From NCBI GenBank assembly GCA_037893245.1, contig JBAIAA010001153.1, positions 372,001 to 436,000 on the forward strand: a DNA stretch of 64,000 nt, given 5' to 3'. Source of the DNA: Crossaster papposus (Eukaryota; Echinodermata; Asteroidea; Velatida; Solasteridae). Below the pieces are notes generated by a model, which saw only the letters and a list, made by a program, of their open reading frames with translations, had not been told where the DNA came from and ran no database searches. Positions within the stretch are counted from its first letter, which is position 1; each line of letters starts with the position of its first letter. Positions 1-11,081 of the stretch are shown here, piece after piece. Made by a program: the position numbers and the translations under genes.

Positions 1-1478
1 TTGTAAATCCATGCTCTTACGATGCAGTCGCAACCGCATTAGTAGCAGTAGGCGAAAAGGCAGGAATCAAACAATATGGCACAGGAGAGACAGGTGGGCA
101 CCTGTTGTGTGTGATGGACTTCCATATGGCCTGGCAAGGAGACTACTACTATGTACCTTCAGTTGCTCGCATTGTTCTGCAATGGTCTATGGCCAGGAAC
201 AATACAAGACTCATGTTTAGGTCCAATCATTTGTTGGCAAGCAGCCCTGTGGTTCCAAGAAAGGAATTTGAGTGGGTGCTACATATGCCAGGTCCAGGTC
301 ATATTGAAATGAACATGGTAAAAGCATTTGTAGATCTGACTTGGGACTTATTGGAAATGGCGGGAAATGGTGATATTGTTCAATTTCAAGTCGCCTAATG
401 CCCCGAAATGTGCAAAGATAGTGACGGACCACCACAAGGCATTGACAATGTGTAGATTCGCTAGAAAGGCAATAACAGATGAACTCCTGTTATCGTTTGT
501 TTGTAGTGGACATATCACAAGCATATTTCAACAAGTACATCAGCAGAAACCCCAACTATTCATTCATGGCAGACTGCATTTTTTAATTGTTGGACATTAT
601 CTTCATAAACAGAACTGGAGTGCGATCTGGGAATCTAAAATTAATTGATACAGGGAAGGCAAAGTTTGCCAAAGTATGGTTTGGAAGAGTGCATCCACTG
701 TAGAGAGAATTAGAAGTATCAGACTCTTATGGAATATGTCACCAAGATACTGTCATTGAACACAAATGGTGTACCATATGCATGTACTGCAGAGGGAGCT
801 GATTGAAGTTGGAAGCTGTGAACAAGCAGGTGCAGCGTTTAATCCCAAGTGTCCCTACAGGAAAGAACTGGCTAATTGCCTGTACTAGTCATGACAAGAT
901 GGTGATGAGGAAGCATCTCTTTGAAGCAGCCGGAATCCTTGATCCAGCAGATCACACAACAGTCAAAAAAGTACAGAACACTACTCAAGAGGTACTTGCT
1001 TTCTGAACACTACTCAGATCGAAAGGGTATGACAGACATTATACATACTTCAATAAGTGGAGAAAGGTTAGCCGATAACCTGAAGTACTTCTGTACCTAC
1101 ATGTATGCACGTGACATCAGGTCTCGATATATTGACTTCATCTTGGAATTTGAAACGGACGCTTTAATAGCTAAAAGAACCAAAACGTGCGTATTTCAAA
1201 AACCCAAAATATGTATCACAGCCGACAAGAGAATAAATGCTTCTGCCATCCACAGCAAAACGATTGTGGAATTGGAAATAAAAGCCACAATTGAGATAAG
1301 TATAGGAAACATCCAAGATAAAGAGACGCAAGATGCATTTCTTGCAGTATATCATAAAGATATTAAACAAAGGGCTGTGAAGTCTGATTGTTTAAAATTC
1401 TATGAAGAGATTGCTCTTTATTTGGCTCAAGAAGATGCATCACCCTCACAGTATTGTGGACTAAATCTTGTGATGTAA
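1..1478 (+). pseudogene. Degraded copy of an unrecognised invertebrate multi-copy protein family
   Basis: Coding-like peptides follow one another on the plus strand in different frames: a CDGLPYG segment near 110, then LHMPGPGHIEMN and TWDLL (105-398), a TDHHKA segment (about 420-650), a VPTGKNW segment (803-1006) and a 185-residue C-terminal ORF (921-1478) ending YCGLNLVM. The order and spacing recall long uncharacterised predicted proteins of corals and echinoderms with a GPGH-E-N motif followed by a DHH motif; that is recall, not a search. The reading frame changes several times, so it is probably a dead copy, although introns cannot be excluded. The 5' part lies outside the window. Whether the family is host or mobile is unknown. 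Confidence 0.5.
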
Positions 1479-2182
1479 TGTTCAAATGTAATGTTGTAAT
1501 TTTCCAAAACTGACAAATATGCTAGTTCTGGAGTGCCTTTATTAGTGTACACAGTGGGTACAAAAAACAACCACCATTGATGAATTAGTAAAGTGTTAGG
1601 CAGAGAAGAGGTTGCTAGTAATATAATGACAAGGTACATCTACTTGTACATGTAATAATTGTAACAAGATGAAAAAATACTTTGACAAACATGTGTCACG
1701 GACAGTTAAAAAATAAACATATAAAAAATTTGATATTTAATTAGACCTTTAATTATACAAAATACAATTGTTTATGATTTAAATAAGTCTTTTTTTACAT
1801 ATACAATAAATAATTTTGAATGCTGTAATTATAAAAATACTTTTTTTTCAACATGATAAATGGCAGGATTTAAAGTCATGGTTACTGTACATTCAAGGGC
1901 GCACAAAAGTTGGTGCATTGATTATGATCACATTTTGAAAAGAATGGTTTCTTGACATTCAAAGTGAATCACAATACACGTACAATGAACTGGAATGCTG
2001 AAACTAGGTCTAATTATACAAACTGTGCATAAATAAATAAGTCACGTTCAACTTCAAGGCAAGACAAATATCAGTCGTGGCTGCCTTCTTATTGGACCGG
2101 TTTATACTGCTCACACCACCATATCCTTTCTTTTCCACTTGAGACACTTTGTGTGCACCCACGATTGGCATTTGTCTGTTCT
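1479..2182. other. AT-rich spacer, nothing recognised
   Basis: This is AT-rich sequence after the degraded gene copy. It has several AATAAA-like hexamers on the plus strand near 1,710 and 1,805-1,810, which could be relic polyadenylation signals. No coding or repeat structure was recognised. Confidence 0.4.
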
Positions 2183-2767
2183 TCACACCCTACCCACTCC
2201 CAGTCCTTTACCCTGTAATTTTACCCCACAACGACGACGACTTCTGGCGCTGTTTACCTCGTTGACTTTCAGTTTGGCTTCTAGTTCTCTCCTAGCCCTA
2301 TGTTGTTTCAGCAGTTTGGTTGAAAGCGTGACTCTACCTGATGACTTCACAATGGTCTCGTTTGACCTCCTCGCTGGTTTGGCAGTCTGATGTGTTGTCT
2401 CAGTCGGTACATTCGCCACTTGCTCAACTGTAGCAACTTCTGCCTCCGGTATTTTGACCTTATGAAGGGGAAGTACATGTACCCCCAGTGATTCCAATAT
2501 CTCCCGAGATATGGTTGTGTTGACTTCTTCATTTAGTTCCACCGGTACACCCACAAAGTTACAATTTGCTGACGAGCTTTTGGAGGGGGTTACTGTAGAA
2601 GTCTCTTTTATAGACACAGTTAGAGTAACGTCCTTAGTACTAGGTACTGCAGTTGCAGTTGCAGGCACAGATGCTGCTGAAGTGGCAGATTTGAGTATAA
2701 TCCCTGGTCTTGGGATTTCAAAAACACGCTCTCCATTAACCCGCGTTTCTGCATTTTCAGGTAACAA
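2183..2767 (-). CDS. Uncharacterised 194-codon ORF (Thr/Val/Ala-rich, basic C-terminus)
   Basis: This open frame starts at an ATG at 2,767. The first part is rich in Thr, Ser, Val and Pro; a middle stretch reads VGVPVELNEE; the C-terminal 70 residues are basic (PARRSNE, KQHRARRE, ARSRRRCG). No domain was recognised and no signal peptide or membrane segment is visible. The frame is long for non-coding DNA of this composition, and a possible acceptor CAG lies just inside its 5' end, so it could be an exon rather than an intact gene. A link with the plus-strand relic at 1-1,478 is possible but not shown. Confidence 0.3.
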   Translation of the reverse strand: MLPENAETRVNGERVFEIPRPGIILKSATSAASVPATATAVPSTKDVTLTVSIKETSTVTPSKSSSANCNFVGVPVELNEEVNTTISREILESLGVHVLPLHKVKIPEAEVATVEQVANVPTETTHQTAKPARRSNETIVKSSGRVTLSTKLLKQHRARRELEAKLKVNEVNSARSRRRCGVKLQGKGLGVGRV

Positions 2768-3615
2768 TTGATGTCTGGCACCATTTCACATTGTTTGTCC
2801 AGATCCAAGTATCAGCTGGTCTATTGTATAGCATCATCTCTTCATAGTACGGCCTAGAGGCGCAAATACTTTGTGCGAAGTGTAGAAGGGGAATTTCAGA
2901 TAACGTCACGAAGACAGACACTGTTCAAACAGATGTTGCAATTCCCTTTGCAACATCTGACGTTAAACTTTATTCAACTGCTTCCAATCGTACACATAGA
3001 TCTTCCCTCTTCCACCACCAAAATCAAACTGTTTTATCTTTCGATTCGAACAAAAAGGTAAACCATCAGCATTATTCAAATTCTTGTCCATAATATCATT
3101 TTCGAACGGCTAACGCATGCATGCACGTACGCGCAGACGCAACTGTTTATGTGCCATGCATAATCATAGTTAATTTTCACATCACTACACTATTGTTGAA
3201 CTGGAACTTGATGAACATTGATGTATCAACCACTGTACACACGCACATGTCGCTTTAATTAGCAGTCCCTTCTTGGCATGATATTTGCGTTGTCTTTTTT
3301 TCTTTGCATCTGGTTCAAATTCATGGCAAAATGGTCTTGTGTGGTGTTTGTAGTTTACATAGCTGCAATGATATAAAGAATTGAAATTAAAATTATTATC
3401 TATTATTATTAAATCTATATCCAGCAAACACATTTTCCATACGATAATGTGAAGATGTGCTATCACCCATGGCTTCCCCATCTCAATGATTAACTTTCTA
3501 AGTCTAATTTTTATGAAACAAACCATTCAAAACGTTATGCATCTTGTTACTTGTTACCCTGTATGCAATGTGCACAGGCCCGTCTGTTCTGCTTAATGTG
3601 GAATACAAGTAACCT
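2768..3615. other. Spacer, nothing recognised
   Basis: Mostly AT-rich unique-looking sequence. No domain-bearing ORF, RNA gene or inverted repeat was recognised. Confidence 0.4.
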
Positions 3616-3893
3616 GGGACAAATTTCATAAACCTAACAAAAGTCTGCTTAGCAGAAAAGGTGTTACTCAATAAAAACGAGTTACCAGCAAAAAAATTGC
3701 TTTTCATGCTAAGCATTCAAAGGCTATAGCAAAAACAAGCTGAATACCATTGTCATTACTAGTCACAAATAAATAATAAACATCACCTGAAAATTTGTTT
3801 TGTAACCCGGCCTGTTTTTACCAAGGAATCATTTTCATGCCAAGCAATTTTTTTTGCGCGTAACTTTCAGCAATGTTTGATGAAAATGGCCCC
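3616..3893. mobile_element. MITE of the GGGGCCAATTT family, diverged copy
   Basis: The left end (GGGACAAATTTCATAAAC) and right end (TGAAAATGGCCCC) are inverted and match the ends of the better copies at 7,913, 19,566 and 42,901. The interior has the same run of TTAGCA, AATAAAAAC and GTTACCAGC words. This copy is more diverged than the others. Confidence 0.55.
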
Positions 3894-4134
3894 AGGATTC
3901 AGACGTAGTAATCAGGTCTACATCCAGAATTTTTTTTTAAAGTTATGAAACAGTTACAACAATTTTGTTTTTAACTCAACAAATTCAAGAATCTCAAGTT
4001 TGTACAACACATACCTTTGTAGAGGCTTTTGACCTCGTAATTCACAGCTTCCCTCGCTCAATTGTGCTTGAACTGTTGAATTTAATGAGCAAATGCGATA
4101 AAATCAACAGTAAAAACTGTGACACATCATTGTC
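3894..4134. other. Spacer, nothing recognised
   Basis: Short stretch between a MITE and the CpG-rich island, with no recognised structure. Confidence 0.3.
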
Positions 4135-4410
4135 ATGCTAACGTTAAGTATGGACGTCTGTCGCTATAAAGCAACGGTTCCTGGCCAGAGGGCACCTTCT
4201 GAAAATCTCAAAACTTTTCAAAATCGCGCGAGAAGTGAGGTGACGTCATCGTCGCTTAATCAAGCGATCGGTGTACAATCTAGCGACGTCGCTAGATCTT
4301 GCTTTGGTCCCCGGCCTGATTGTAGCTTCACCCACGCGCGCCACGATGGTGGAGTGGATTTTGAGTTTGTTACCATGTCAGATCCCTCCAGACTCGCACG
4401 TTAAAACTCT
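4135..4410. promoter_or_regulatory. CpG-rich promoter-like island with a CRE palindrome
   Basis: The sequence is markedly richer in CG dinucleotides than its AT-rich surroundings. It holds a perfect cAMP-response-element palindrome TGACGTCA (4,241-4,248) and a 16-bp palindrome CTAGCGACGTCGCTAG (4,280-4,295). The 89-codon plus-strand ORF across it shows no family resemblance and may be chance. It could be a promoter for an unseen first exon; no gene is clearly attached. The two palindromes are seen directly; promoter function is inference. Confidence 0.3.
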
Positions 4411-5845
4411 AGCCAGATCATGTTAAGGAGAAATTATGAAAGAATGGTGTTTGAAAAGCTTGATTTATGAATGCGTAATTGCAAACCACCACGTGGTTTA
4501 GATGTTTCCTATACTTGACTCAGTTGTGGCTTTTATTTCCACAAAAAATAGTGGGTAAAATGAGCGACAATTGCCCTTAGACTAACGTTACTTTAAAATG
4601 TACAATTCCAAACTCCCAAAGCAAAAACAAAAAGGAAAAATGTGCAAACCAGTCCAGCAAATAGAACAATATTTCTTCAGCAAATTGTTCACCATTTTTT
4701 TCATACCCACAAGTCATCGGAACCAGGGCCGTGCAAGGAATAAACCCACGTCCCACTTCAATTAATGACAGGCTCGTAATTACAACATGACAGAATTGTG
4801 TCATGACGTACAGGTACCACTAAAAATCCCTCACCAATTTGTTTATTCGAATTGGAACATAGAATGGTAATCATTTTTGAACGGAAACTAACCTGTACTG
4901 TAGGGTTATTTGTATACATGTAGGCCTATTTGTATGAAAGAAGCAGCAATCAGGTGAGAACTAAGATGTATTTTATCGATATTGTTCCCCTAGTTCCCCT
5001 TTACTATTGCATGCAAATTTATTTTACCCAAGATCGGTACCCATCTATCAGTGCAGTGAAAATTGACAGACGCCCTTAGTTGACATCTGGGTATATATGA
5101 ATACACGACGCTTGCACATTTAGGAGAGCTAATATTATTATTATTTTAGTGCAGCGTGATCTCCTTTTTAATAAAACCAAAAAAATGTATTGACCAAAAA
5201 AGGAATTCACGCATTGAAATCCCAACGAGTGTTTCATTTTGCAATCTACGTACTCAAATAAATGGGTGCCCCATAACTAATGTTCTTATTGGCGGAGTGC
5301 CACGTGCCGCGGGGTCGCAGGCTTTCGGGTTCAGCTTTGACACGAGCCATGGTTGGAGCACGGTGGAGCCAGCGAAAACACGATGGGGATTTAAAGAAGG
5401 GAATACAAAATTTGCGGCCAGGCCAGCACCATGTATACAGCTGGGGCCGGGGAATTAAACCATGCGGTTTGTAGTAAAGACTGCTTGCACTACGCATAAC
5501 GTACGTACGTGCATGATGCAGCGCTTGGATCGGGACGATCCGAGTTGTGTTTGTGGCGGCCAGCCAGCTGCACACGTTATTTTTGGCACAGCACCAGTAA
5601 TATAAGTACTTCTTTTCCTTGCATTCCGGTGCAGTTGTGTATATTGTTTTGTATCGTTATTTTTACACTCATATTGATATATCGAATCGTATCCAAATAT
5701 TGTGATACGGAGATGTATCGATGTATCGATATATCGATTCATCTCTACCGTGCGCTGTTCTTTCCATGCGTAGTACCGTATGTATTAAACTTGCAAAAGT
5801 GTCTTGGTCACTGTTAATAATTACGTGTAATCCAGAACATTTTAA
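4411..5845. other. Spacer with a second GC-rich patch
   Basis: Mostly AT-rich. Around 5,280-5,580 the GC content rises and open frames exist on both strands, but none has a recognisable domain. Short ATCGATATATCGAT-type repeats lie near 5,700-5,740. No gene could be supported. Confidence 0.3.
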
Positions 5846-6212
5846 AGGTAGGAAACACCATTTGCAAATATCTAAAATATTTAATACCGAATTATTAAGA
5901 AATATCTTACTCATTTGAAAGTAAATAATGATTCTAGGCATCCAGCAAAATGATTGTGCTAGATATTATGTAATTATTCAGAAAAATATAATTTTATTTA
6001 AAAAAAATTGCGATCGCCGGCGGGGCGATCGCGAAACAACAAAGATAACATAAAAATAACTGCTCGACGCAAGTTGAAAACAAACGCTGTTTTTCGTGCT
6101 TTTCTCGGTATGATTGTCAAACTTCAGACAGGTGATATTTACTATAAAATACAACCTCCCAAAACTACCCTTTCCTGATAATTCAAGCAATTACCAATAG
6201 TGTATCTTACCT
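5846..6212 (-). mobile_element. TTAA MITE-1 (AGGTAGGA ends), inverted copy
   Basis: A 367-bp element with terminal inverted repeats starting AGGTAGGA and ending in the complementary CTTACCT, flanked on each side by TTAA (5,842-5,845 and 6,213-6,216). TTAA duplication is the hallmark of piggyBac-type transposition, so this is probably a piggyBac-mobilised MITE. It has no coding capacity. It is inverted relative to the copies at 10,325, 25,852 and 28,981. Confidence 0.85.
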
Positions 6213-6740
6213 TTAAACCGGCACTGCACTTTTATTCGTGTTTTGTAGGTGTATGCGTACGACGATGGACAGACGTCAACAGACTCGCAATAATAGGGGG
6301 ACAACTTTCACTGTAATCAATCACTACATCCTGCAACTCTGTCATATACACACTGCTAAACGGGTAATTGGCCTAGTTACATTGAAGAGGCAGCAATCTC
6401 TCTTCTTAGATTCCACTGATTGCTAAATGTCGTACTTTCCATACAAATCTATTCTTCATTTGCAATTGCTTTTCAAATTACAGAGCCTGAAAGCCTGAAT
6501 TGTCCGGGGCGGATCCAGACTGCAATTTGCCAAAGAGGGGGAGGGGGGAGCTATATACTGTATGTGACTATAAAGTTTTTATTTTTAAATCATCTGAAAT
6601 TTTGTGAAAGGTACGAAAATCGGTTTCCCACTTATGAAAATTGTAAAAATCGGTTTCCCACTTGTGTGTGAAAATGTGTGAAAAAGTGTGAAAATCGTGT
6701 GTACGCAATCGTCGCACCCTCCCTGCATAGGGGCCCGTTA
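6213..6740. other. Spacer with short tandem duplication
   Basis: Unique-looking sequence. A 20-bp unit containing AATCGGTTTCCCACTT is repeated in tandem near 6,615-6,665, followed by short GTGTGAAAA repeats. Nothing else was recognised. Confidence 0.35.
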
Positions 6741-7095
6741 GCGATTACCCTAATTTTCAACTTGACCTTGAATGACCTTTGATCTCAGTATAAATGACCT
6801 TAAATATCAATATTAACATCATAAGCAATTAGTTTCCATATTGCATCTATGACCCAAGTTTGATTGCAAGTGAACTTTTTTTAAAATTTTGTAATGAAAC
6901 TAATTTCACAATTTCAGCCTCTTTTACAGCTCGACCTCAAATGAGCTTTGATGTCAGTACTTGACCTTTGACACATCGATCATATACAAGTTAAAACATT
7001 GCATGCACGACTCAAGTTTGATTGCAATTGGACTTCAACTTTGCATATAAGACCAATTCTTTTAAACTTTAACCAAAATGACACAAACATACATG
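6741..7095. repeat. Dispersed repeat with TGACCTTTGA half-site pairs, copy 1
   Basis: This stretch shares the order of TTGACCT...AATGACCTTTGA...CAGTA...GACCTT words, then CATTGCAT and GTTTGATTGCA segments, with 17,510-17,830 and in part with 21,110-21,320. TGACCTTTGATCT is at 6,773-6,785. It is a non-coding dispersed repeat of unassigned class; no terminal inverted repeats were found. Confidence 0.5.
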
Positions 7096-7912
7096 TACGG
7101 ACGGACTAATAGTGATAGAAATAGTGATTGCACAGTCTCTTTCTGAACTTTGATCAGGCAATCGAGACAAAAACTCATGGTGAACCTTGATGATTAATCA
7201 CTCTCCAATGGGGCAGTAGAATAACAACCATCCGAGAAAGAAAAAGAGATTTGCAAATGATGCTCTGACATTTCCGAAGATAGGAGGACTGGAGAAAACA
7301 CTTGATCCAACTCCTAAACTAATTTCTTGTCATCGGGCAATCTAAAAATAACCCGGAGCTAGAGAGTACATGAGCAAATATCTAAAGGTAAACAACAAGC
7401 AGGTTTTTTTTACGGAGAAATCTTATTCTCCATCTATCGCTGCTTGGGGTAAAACTACAAAAGGTGCTAAAAAAAAACACGCAACCTCATACATTTTGTA
7501 CTTCCAGTATTCAGAGACCTACACTTTTTATATAAACTCATCACAAAAAGTAACGAGACACTTAAAAATGAGCCAATAATTAACGGCCCGAAAGGGTATG
7601 GATTTATAGTCGAAGCAAATAACCCAGTGCATAATTTTGTTCTGCGTATTTTGACACCTTGATTGTTGAGATACGATGTGGCGGAGCGGAGTTATTGTCA
7701 TTTCAATGGTCGTAGATCCAGTTTCAAAAGTGACAATCATCCCTATAGAAGCAGGTTTGTATTGATCATGTTGATCAAGCCAATAAGATAATTTCTACAT
7801 ATGCCTGCCTTTTCTTTTGATTTGTTGATTCATTGTGCAAACAAGACGCCATCTTTGCCTCAAGATTCTGTCTATTCAGCTTTCTATCGCGATATCGTGT
7901 CTTCTATAACCA
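7096..7912. other. Spacer, nothing recognised
   Basis: AT-rich with no domain-bearing ORF. The short open frames at 7,370-7,740 show no family resemblance. Confidence 0.4.
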
Positions 7913-8156
7913 GGGGCCAATTTCACAGAGCTGCTAAGCACAAAAATTTGCTTAGCATGAAAATTTGTCCTTGGTAAAAACAAGGTTACAGACCAAATTT
8001 TCACGTGATTTTTATTGTTTTTGATTAATAATAAGCAGATTTTTTGCTTTAGCATGAAAAACACGTCAAATTTTGGCTGATAACTTGTTTTTAATGAGCA
8101 AGACTTTTTTGTGCTAAGCAAATGTTTGTGCTAAGCAGCTCCGTGAAATTGGCCCC
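7913..8156. mobile_element. MITE of the GGGGCCAATTT family
   Basis: A 244-bp element whose ends are inverted: GGGGCCAATTTCAC at the left and the complementary GTGAAATTGGCCCC at the right. The subterminal words GCTGCTAAGCACAAA are also inverted at the two ends. Related copies lie at 3,616, 19,566 and 42,901. It has no coding capacity. Confidence 0.8.
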
Positions 8157-8209
8157 AGTTGTTATGTTACAAAAACACACCCAGCCAAATTGGCCAATCA
8201 GCAGCTCAG

Positions 8210-8369
8210 TCTCTTCAACCCCTTCTGTAGTCCGATTATCTAGACTTTAATTGGCTGGCAAACAGGGTTGCATAAAAATGACATGTCTAGATACAAATGT
8301 ATATCAGACCGTAGTCGCTATCCCGTATGGGTTATGTCTGATACTCGACTACAGAAGAGGTTGAAGAGA
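8210..8369. mobile_element. Short hairpin MITE
   Basis: Inverted arms: TCTCTTCAACCCCTTCTGTA at the left pairs with the complementary TACAGAAGAGGTTGAAGAGA at the right, with an extra shared CAGAC/GTCTG pair inside. It is about 160 bp with no ORF. No second copy was noticed in the window. Confidence 0.65.
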
Positions 8370-8661
8370 ATACATGTATCGATGAATACACTTGCAAACA
8401 TCCAGAGAAACAACTCATCACAGAGGGTTCGATGACAAACTGGTCTTCAACTAGCTTTGCAACCGGATATGTTTATGCCAACACCTTGCATTGTCACTTG
8501 ACTGGTGGAATTCAACAACTCCCTGACCGTGTTAAGCCGTTGATGGATTTTCATTTATACAAACCTCATTCTTTACACACGGAATGAATGTACACAACAT
8601 AGCTGAGGGTCTTGCTTCAGATGTATTTGTTTTCCCCCACAAACCATATTTTAACTATTAA

Positions 8662-8902
8662 CCAGTTTGCGCTGGGATTATTTTAACATCACCGAGCCGA
8701 AGCGTGGGATTATTTTTAAAGAAACTCGATCCGAAGCAGGTTTAGGCCGCCAGTACCGGGAAGCACACCCACGCATTTCCGGCCTTGCTCGCTGCTGACA
8801 GACATTTCCGGCCTTGCTCGTGGCGTGTGTTTATAAAATACGTCATTCGTTTTGAATCTGGGAAAAACTTTGCGTTTATATTTGTCATCTGGCGTGAACT
8901 GG
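8662..8902. mobile_element. TTAA MITE-2 (CCAGTTCGCGCCGG ends), copy a
   Basis: A 241-bp element beginning CCAGTTTGCGCTGGGATTAT and ending CTGGCGTGAACTGG, flanked by TTAA (8,658-8,661) and a TTCA that is probably a mutated TTAA. It abuts copy b with only those four bases between. Piggybac-type mobilisation is inferred from the target site. Other copies are at 14,692, 15,148 and 29,381. Confidence 0.8.
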
Positions 8903-8906
8903 TTCA

Positions 8907-9126
8907 CCAGTTCGCAAAGGGATTATTTTAACACTGACCAGGTCCAAGCGCCGGACTGTTTTTCACAAACCTCGATCCGAGACAGGTTCAGGCCGGCATC
9001 TGTGGGTAGCACACCCCGATATTCTGCTGCGAGTCAGTGGCTGACAGATATTTCCAACCTTGCTTGTATACACATGTATACACATGTATACACATGTATA
9101 CACAGCATCCGACGTCCACAAACTGG
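8907..9126. mobile_element. TTAA MITE-2, copy b
   Basis: It begins CCAGTTCGCAAAGGGATTAT and ends ACAAACTGG followed by TTAA (9,127-9,130). It lies head to tail with copy a and shares one TTAA-like target. A four-unit run of the decamer TGTATACACA lies inside (about 9,066-9,103), which the other copies lack. Confidence 0.75.
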
Positions 9127-9130
9127 TTAA

Positions 9131-10324
9131 ACACAGAATCTGCGTACGTGTAGTTTGGGGTCTTGATTCATATCCCCGCCCCCCAACAAACTTTATTTCC
9201 ACTATTAATTCATTTAACCACAAATAAATTACAAGTTGTCTAAATTAAAGGTCCGTATGCACATTTGCAATTACCCAAAAATATACAGATTTCAGGAGGA
9301 AATCCTTCGAGGGTTAAGATACATGTACGACTGGTACCGTACATGTACATTGTACCAAACACCCAGTGAAATTGTTTTGCTTAAAATGGCATCCAGAAGA
9401 CAACAATCACTGAAAGTAGTTTTAAAAAATTGGTAAAGAAACATTTTTTTTTTTTTTTGCTTTAAAGCGATTCCACTTTGAGACCCGCAAATTTGTGCCT
9501 ACTTTTTCTCCATTTTCTCAAAATATACAATTTCTACCGAGCTAAAACTTCAACAAGTTAATGGCACCCTTCTTGAGATTTTAAGGAACTCTGTTGCTTC
9601 ACAAGGCATGAATCACTATCCTCCAATTTTGGAGGGTCACAAAAGTCGACCTCAAAATTGGTTCTGAATGCCCATTTTTTTAAGGGTGGTTTGTGTGGAC
9701 GTATATCCTACTGATGCTCTTTCGTTTTATTTAAAACGCATTTTGTAGCATACATGTAATTGGGTGCTTCCAGGACGTAATTGTTCCTTTAATATACGGC
9801 AATCAAGTGGTTTGTTATGACATCCTGTGTGTACCGATATTTACACAAGAGAAGCAAGATGAGAGAAGCAAGATGAGTGGGTGTGGATATATCCAAAGTG
9901 CTTGAACCAAGCCAATGTTATTACATCTAATGCATAATAATGAGCAATGCCTTATACATGTAATTCCATTGGGTGACAAACGTCTAGAGACAAAACAGCT
10001 CATTTCTGCCAAGATCCCGTCTATAAAATGTATTGTATTTACCCGAACCGAACAGCATCCTCCTATTGTGTCAGCCATACCTCGAAAGGGGTAATGGAAG
10101 GTACCTGGACTTGTGTGGCATATTATGACAAGTACACTACAAGTCCTTCAATTCAAGTCAAGACACTGGCTATTCAAATTAAGCATTCCTTATTTCATTG
10201 TTCACCTAAAGTTGATTGGTTTTTGTCATCATATACCGTAGCGTGATGAAGCATTAACATTTAAACCCTCATTTCTGTGCAAAGACATTTTAATCCTAAC
10301 AGTTTCTGTATCCTTCAGTTTTAA
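9131..10324. other. Spacer in the last visible PARP1 intron, nothing recognised
   Basis: AT-rich sequence with a T tract near 9,445. A search by eye for the PARP1 WGR exon on the minus strand found nothing. The open frames at 9,815-10,246 have no recognisable domain. Confidence 0.35.
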
Positions 10325-10698
10325 AGGTAGGATACACCATTGGTAAATTGCTTGAATTATCACGAATCGGTCGATTTGGGGGGTTGTATTTTATAGTAAA
10401 TATCATTTAACGGGCCTGTCATGGAAGTTTGATAATCATGGATACTTAGAAAAGCAAGAAAAACGGCGTTCATTTTCAACCGGCGCCGGGCAGTGGTTCT
10501 TTATGTTGTTCTGGGTTTTTTCCGCAATTGCTGTCCGGCGATCGTGAAAATGTTGTTGAACAGTTAAAGGATATCTAGCGCAATCATTTTGCTGGATGGC
10601 TACAGTCGTTATTTACTTTCAAATAAGTAAGATAGATAGATATTTCTTAATAATTCGGTAGTAATTTTTTCGATATCTGCAAATGGTGTATTCTACCT
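10325..10698 (+). mobile_element. TTAA MITE-1, copy 2
   Basis: A 374-bp element beginning AGGTAGGATACACCATT and ending AATGGTGTATTCTACCT, with TTAA at the left (10,321-10,324) and TTAT, probably a mutated TTAA, at the right. Its interior closely matches the copies at 25,852 and 28,981, including GGCGTTC and AGCGCAATCATTTTGCTGGA. Confidence 0.85.
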
Positions 10699-10979
10699 TT
10701 ATTAGGAATTTATTAGGAATAATACAACAGAGAAAAAGAAGAAAAAACAATCATAAATTGTAAAAGACAATGTACTTAACAAAAGAGTTGTGCCATATAT
10801 CAAATAAAAGCTTATATCTGACCAACTTTAAAACTTAACAAAAAATATATATATTGTGAGCACATGTATCAGACTTATTTTTGCAGAGCGGGTCGCATTT
10901 GATCATACATTCTACGTTATGAAACCAATACAGACAAGTGCTGCCATCTTGATGTGAACAATTTGAAAACTCCACTGAC

Positions 10980-11081
10980 CTGATTCAGGGTCCACAGCCG
11001 CTCCGCCCTTCAACTGCACCTTCTTGACGCCCATGGAGCCGACAGTGCTCTTGCCACTTCTCCTGCGGTACTGTTCATAAC
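10980..11081 (-). CDS. PARP1: PARP1 exon 12: end of the automodification linker
   Basis: A 102-bp exon with acceptor AG at 11,082-11,083 and donor GTCAGT at 10,974-10,979. It encodes a basic stretch (YRRRSGKS) followed by [13 protein letters not shown], nearly the same as the vertebrate PARP1 sequence just before the WGR domain. It enters in phase 1 and leaves in phase 1 with a G that would start the conserved Gly of the next exon. It is the last PARP1 exon seen. Confidence 0.92.
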
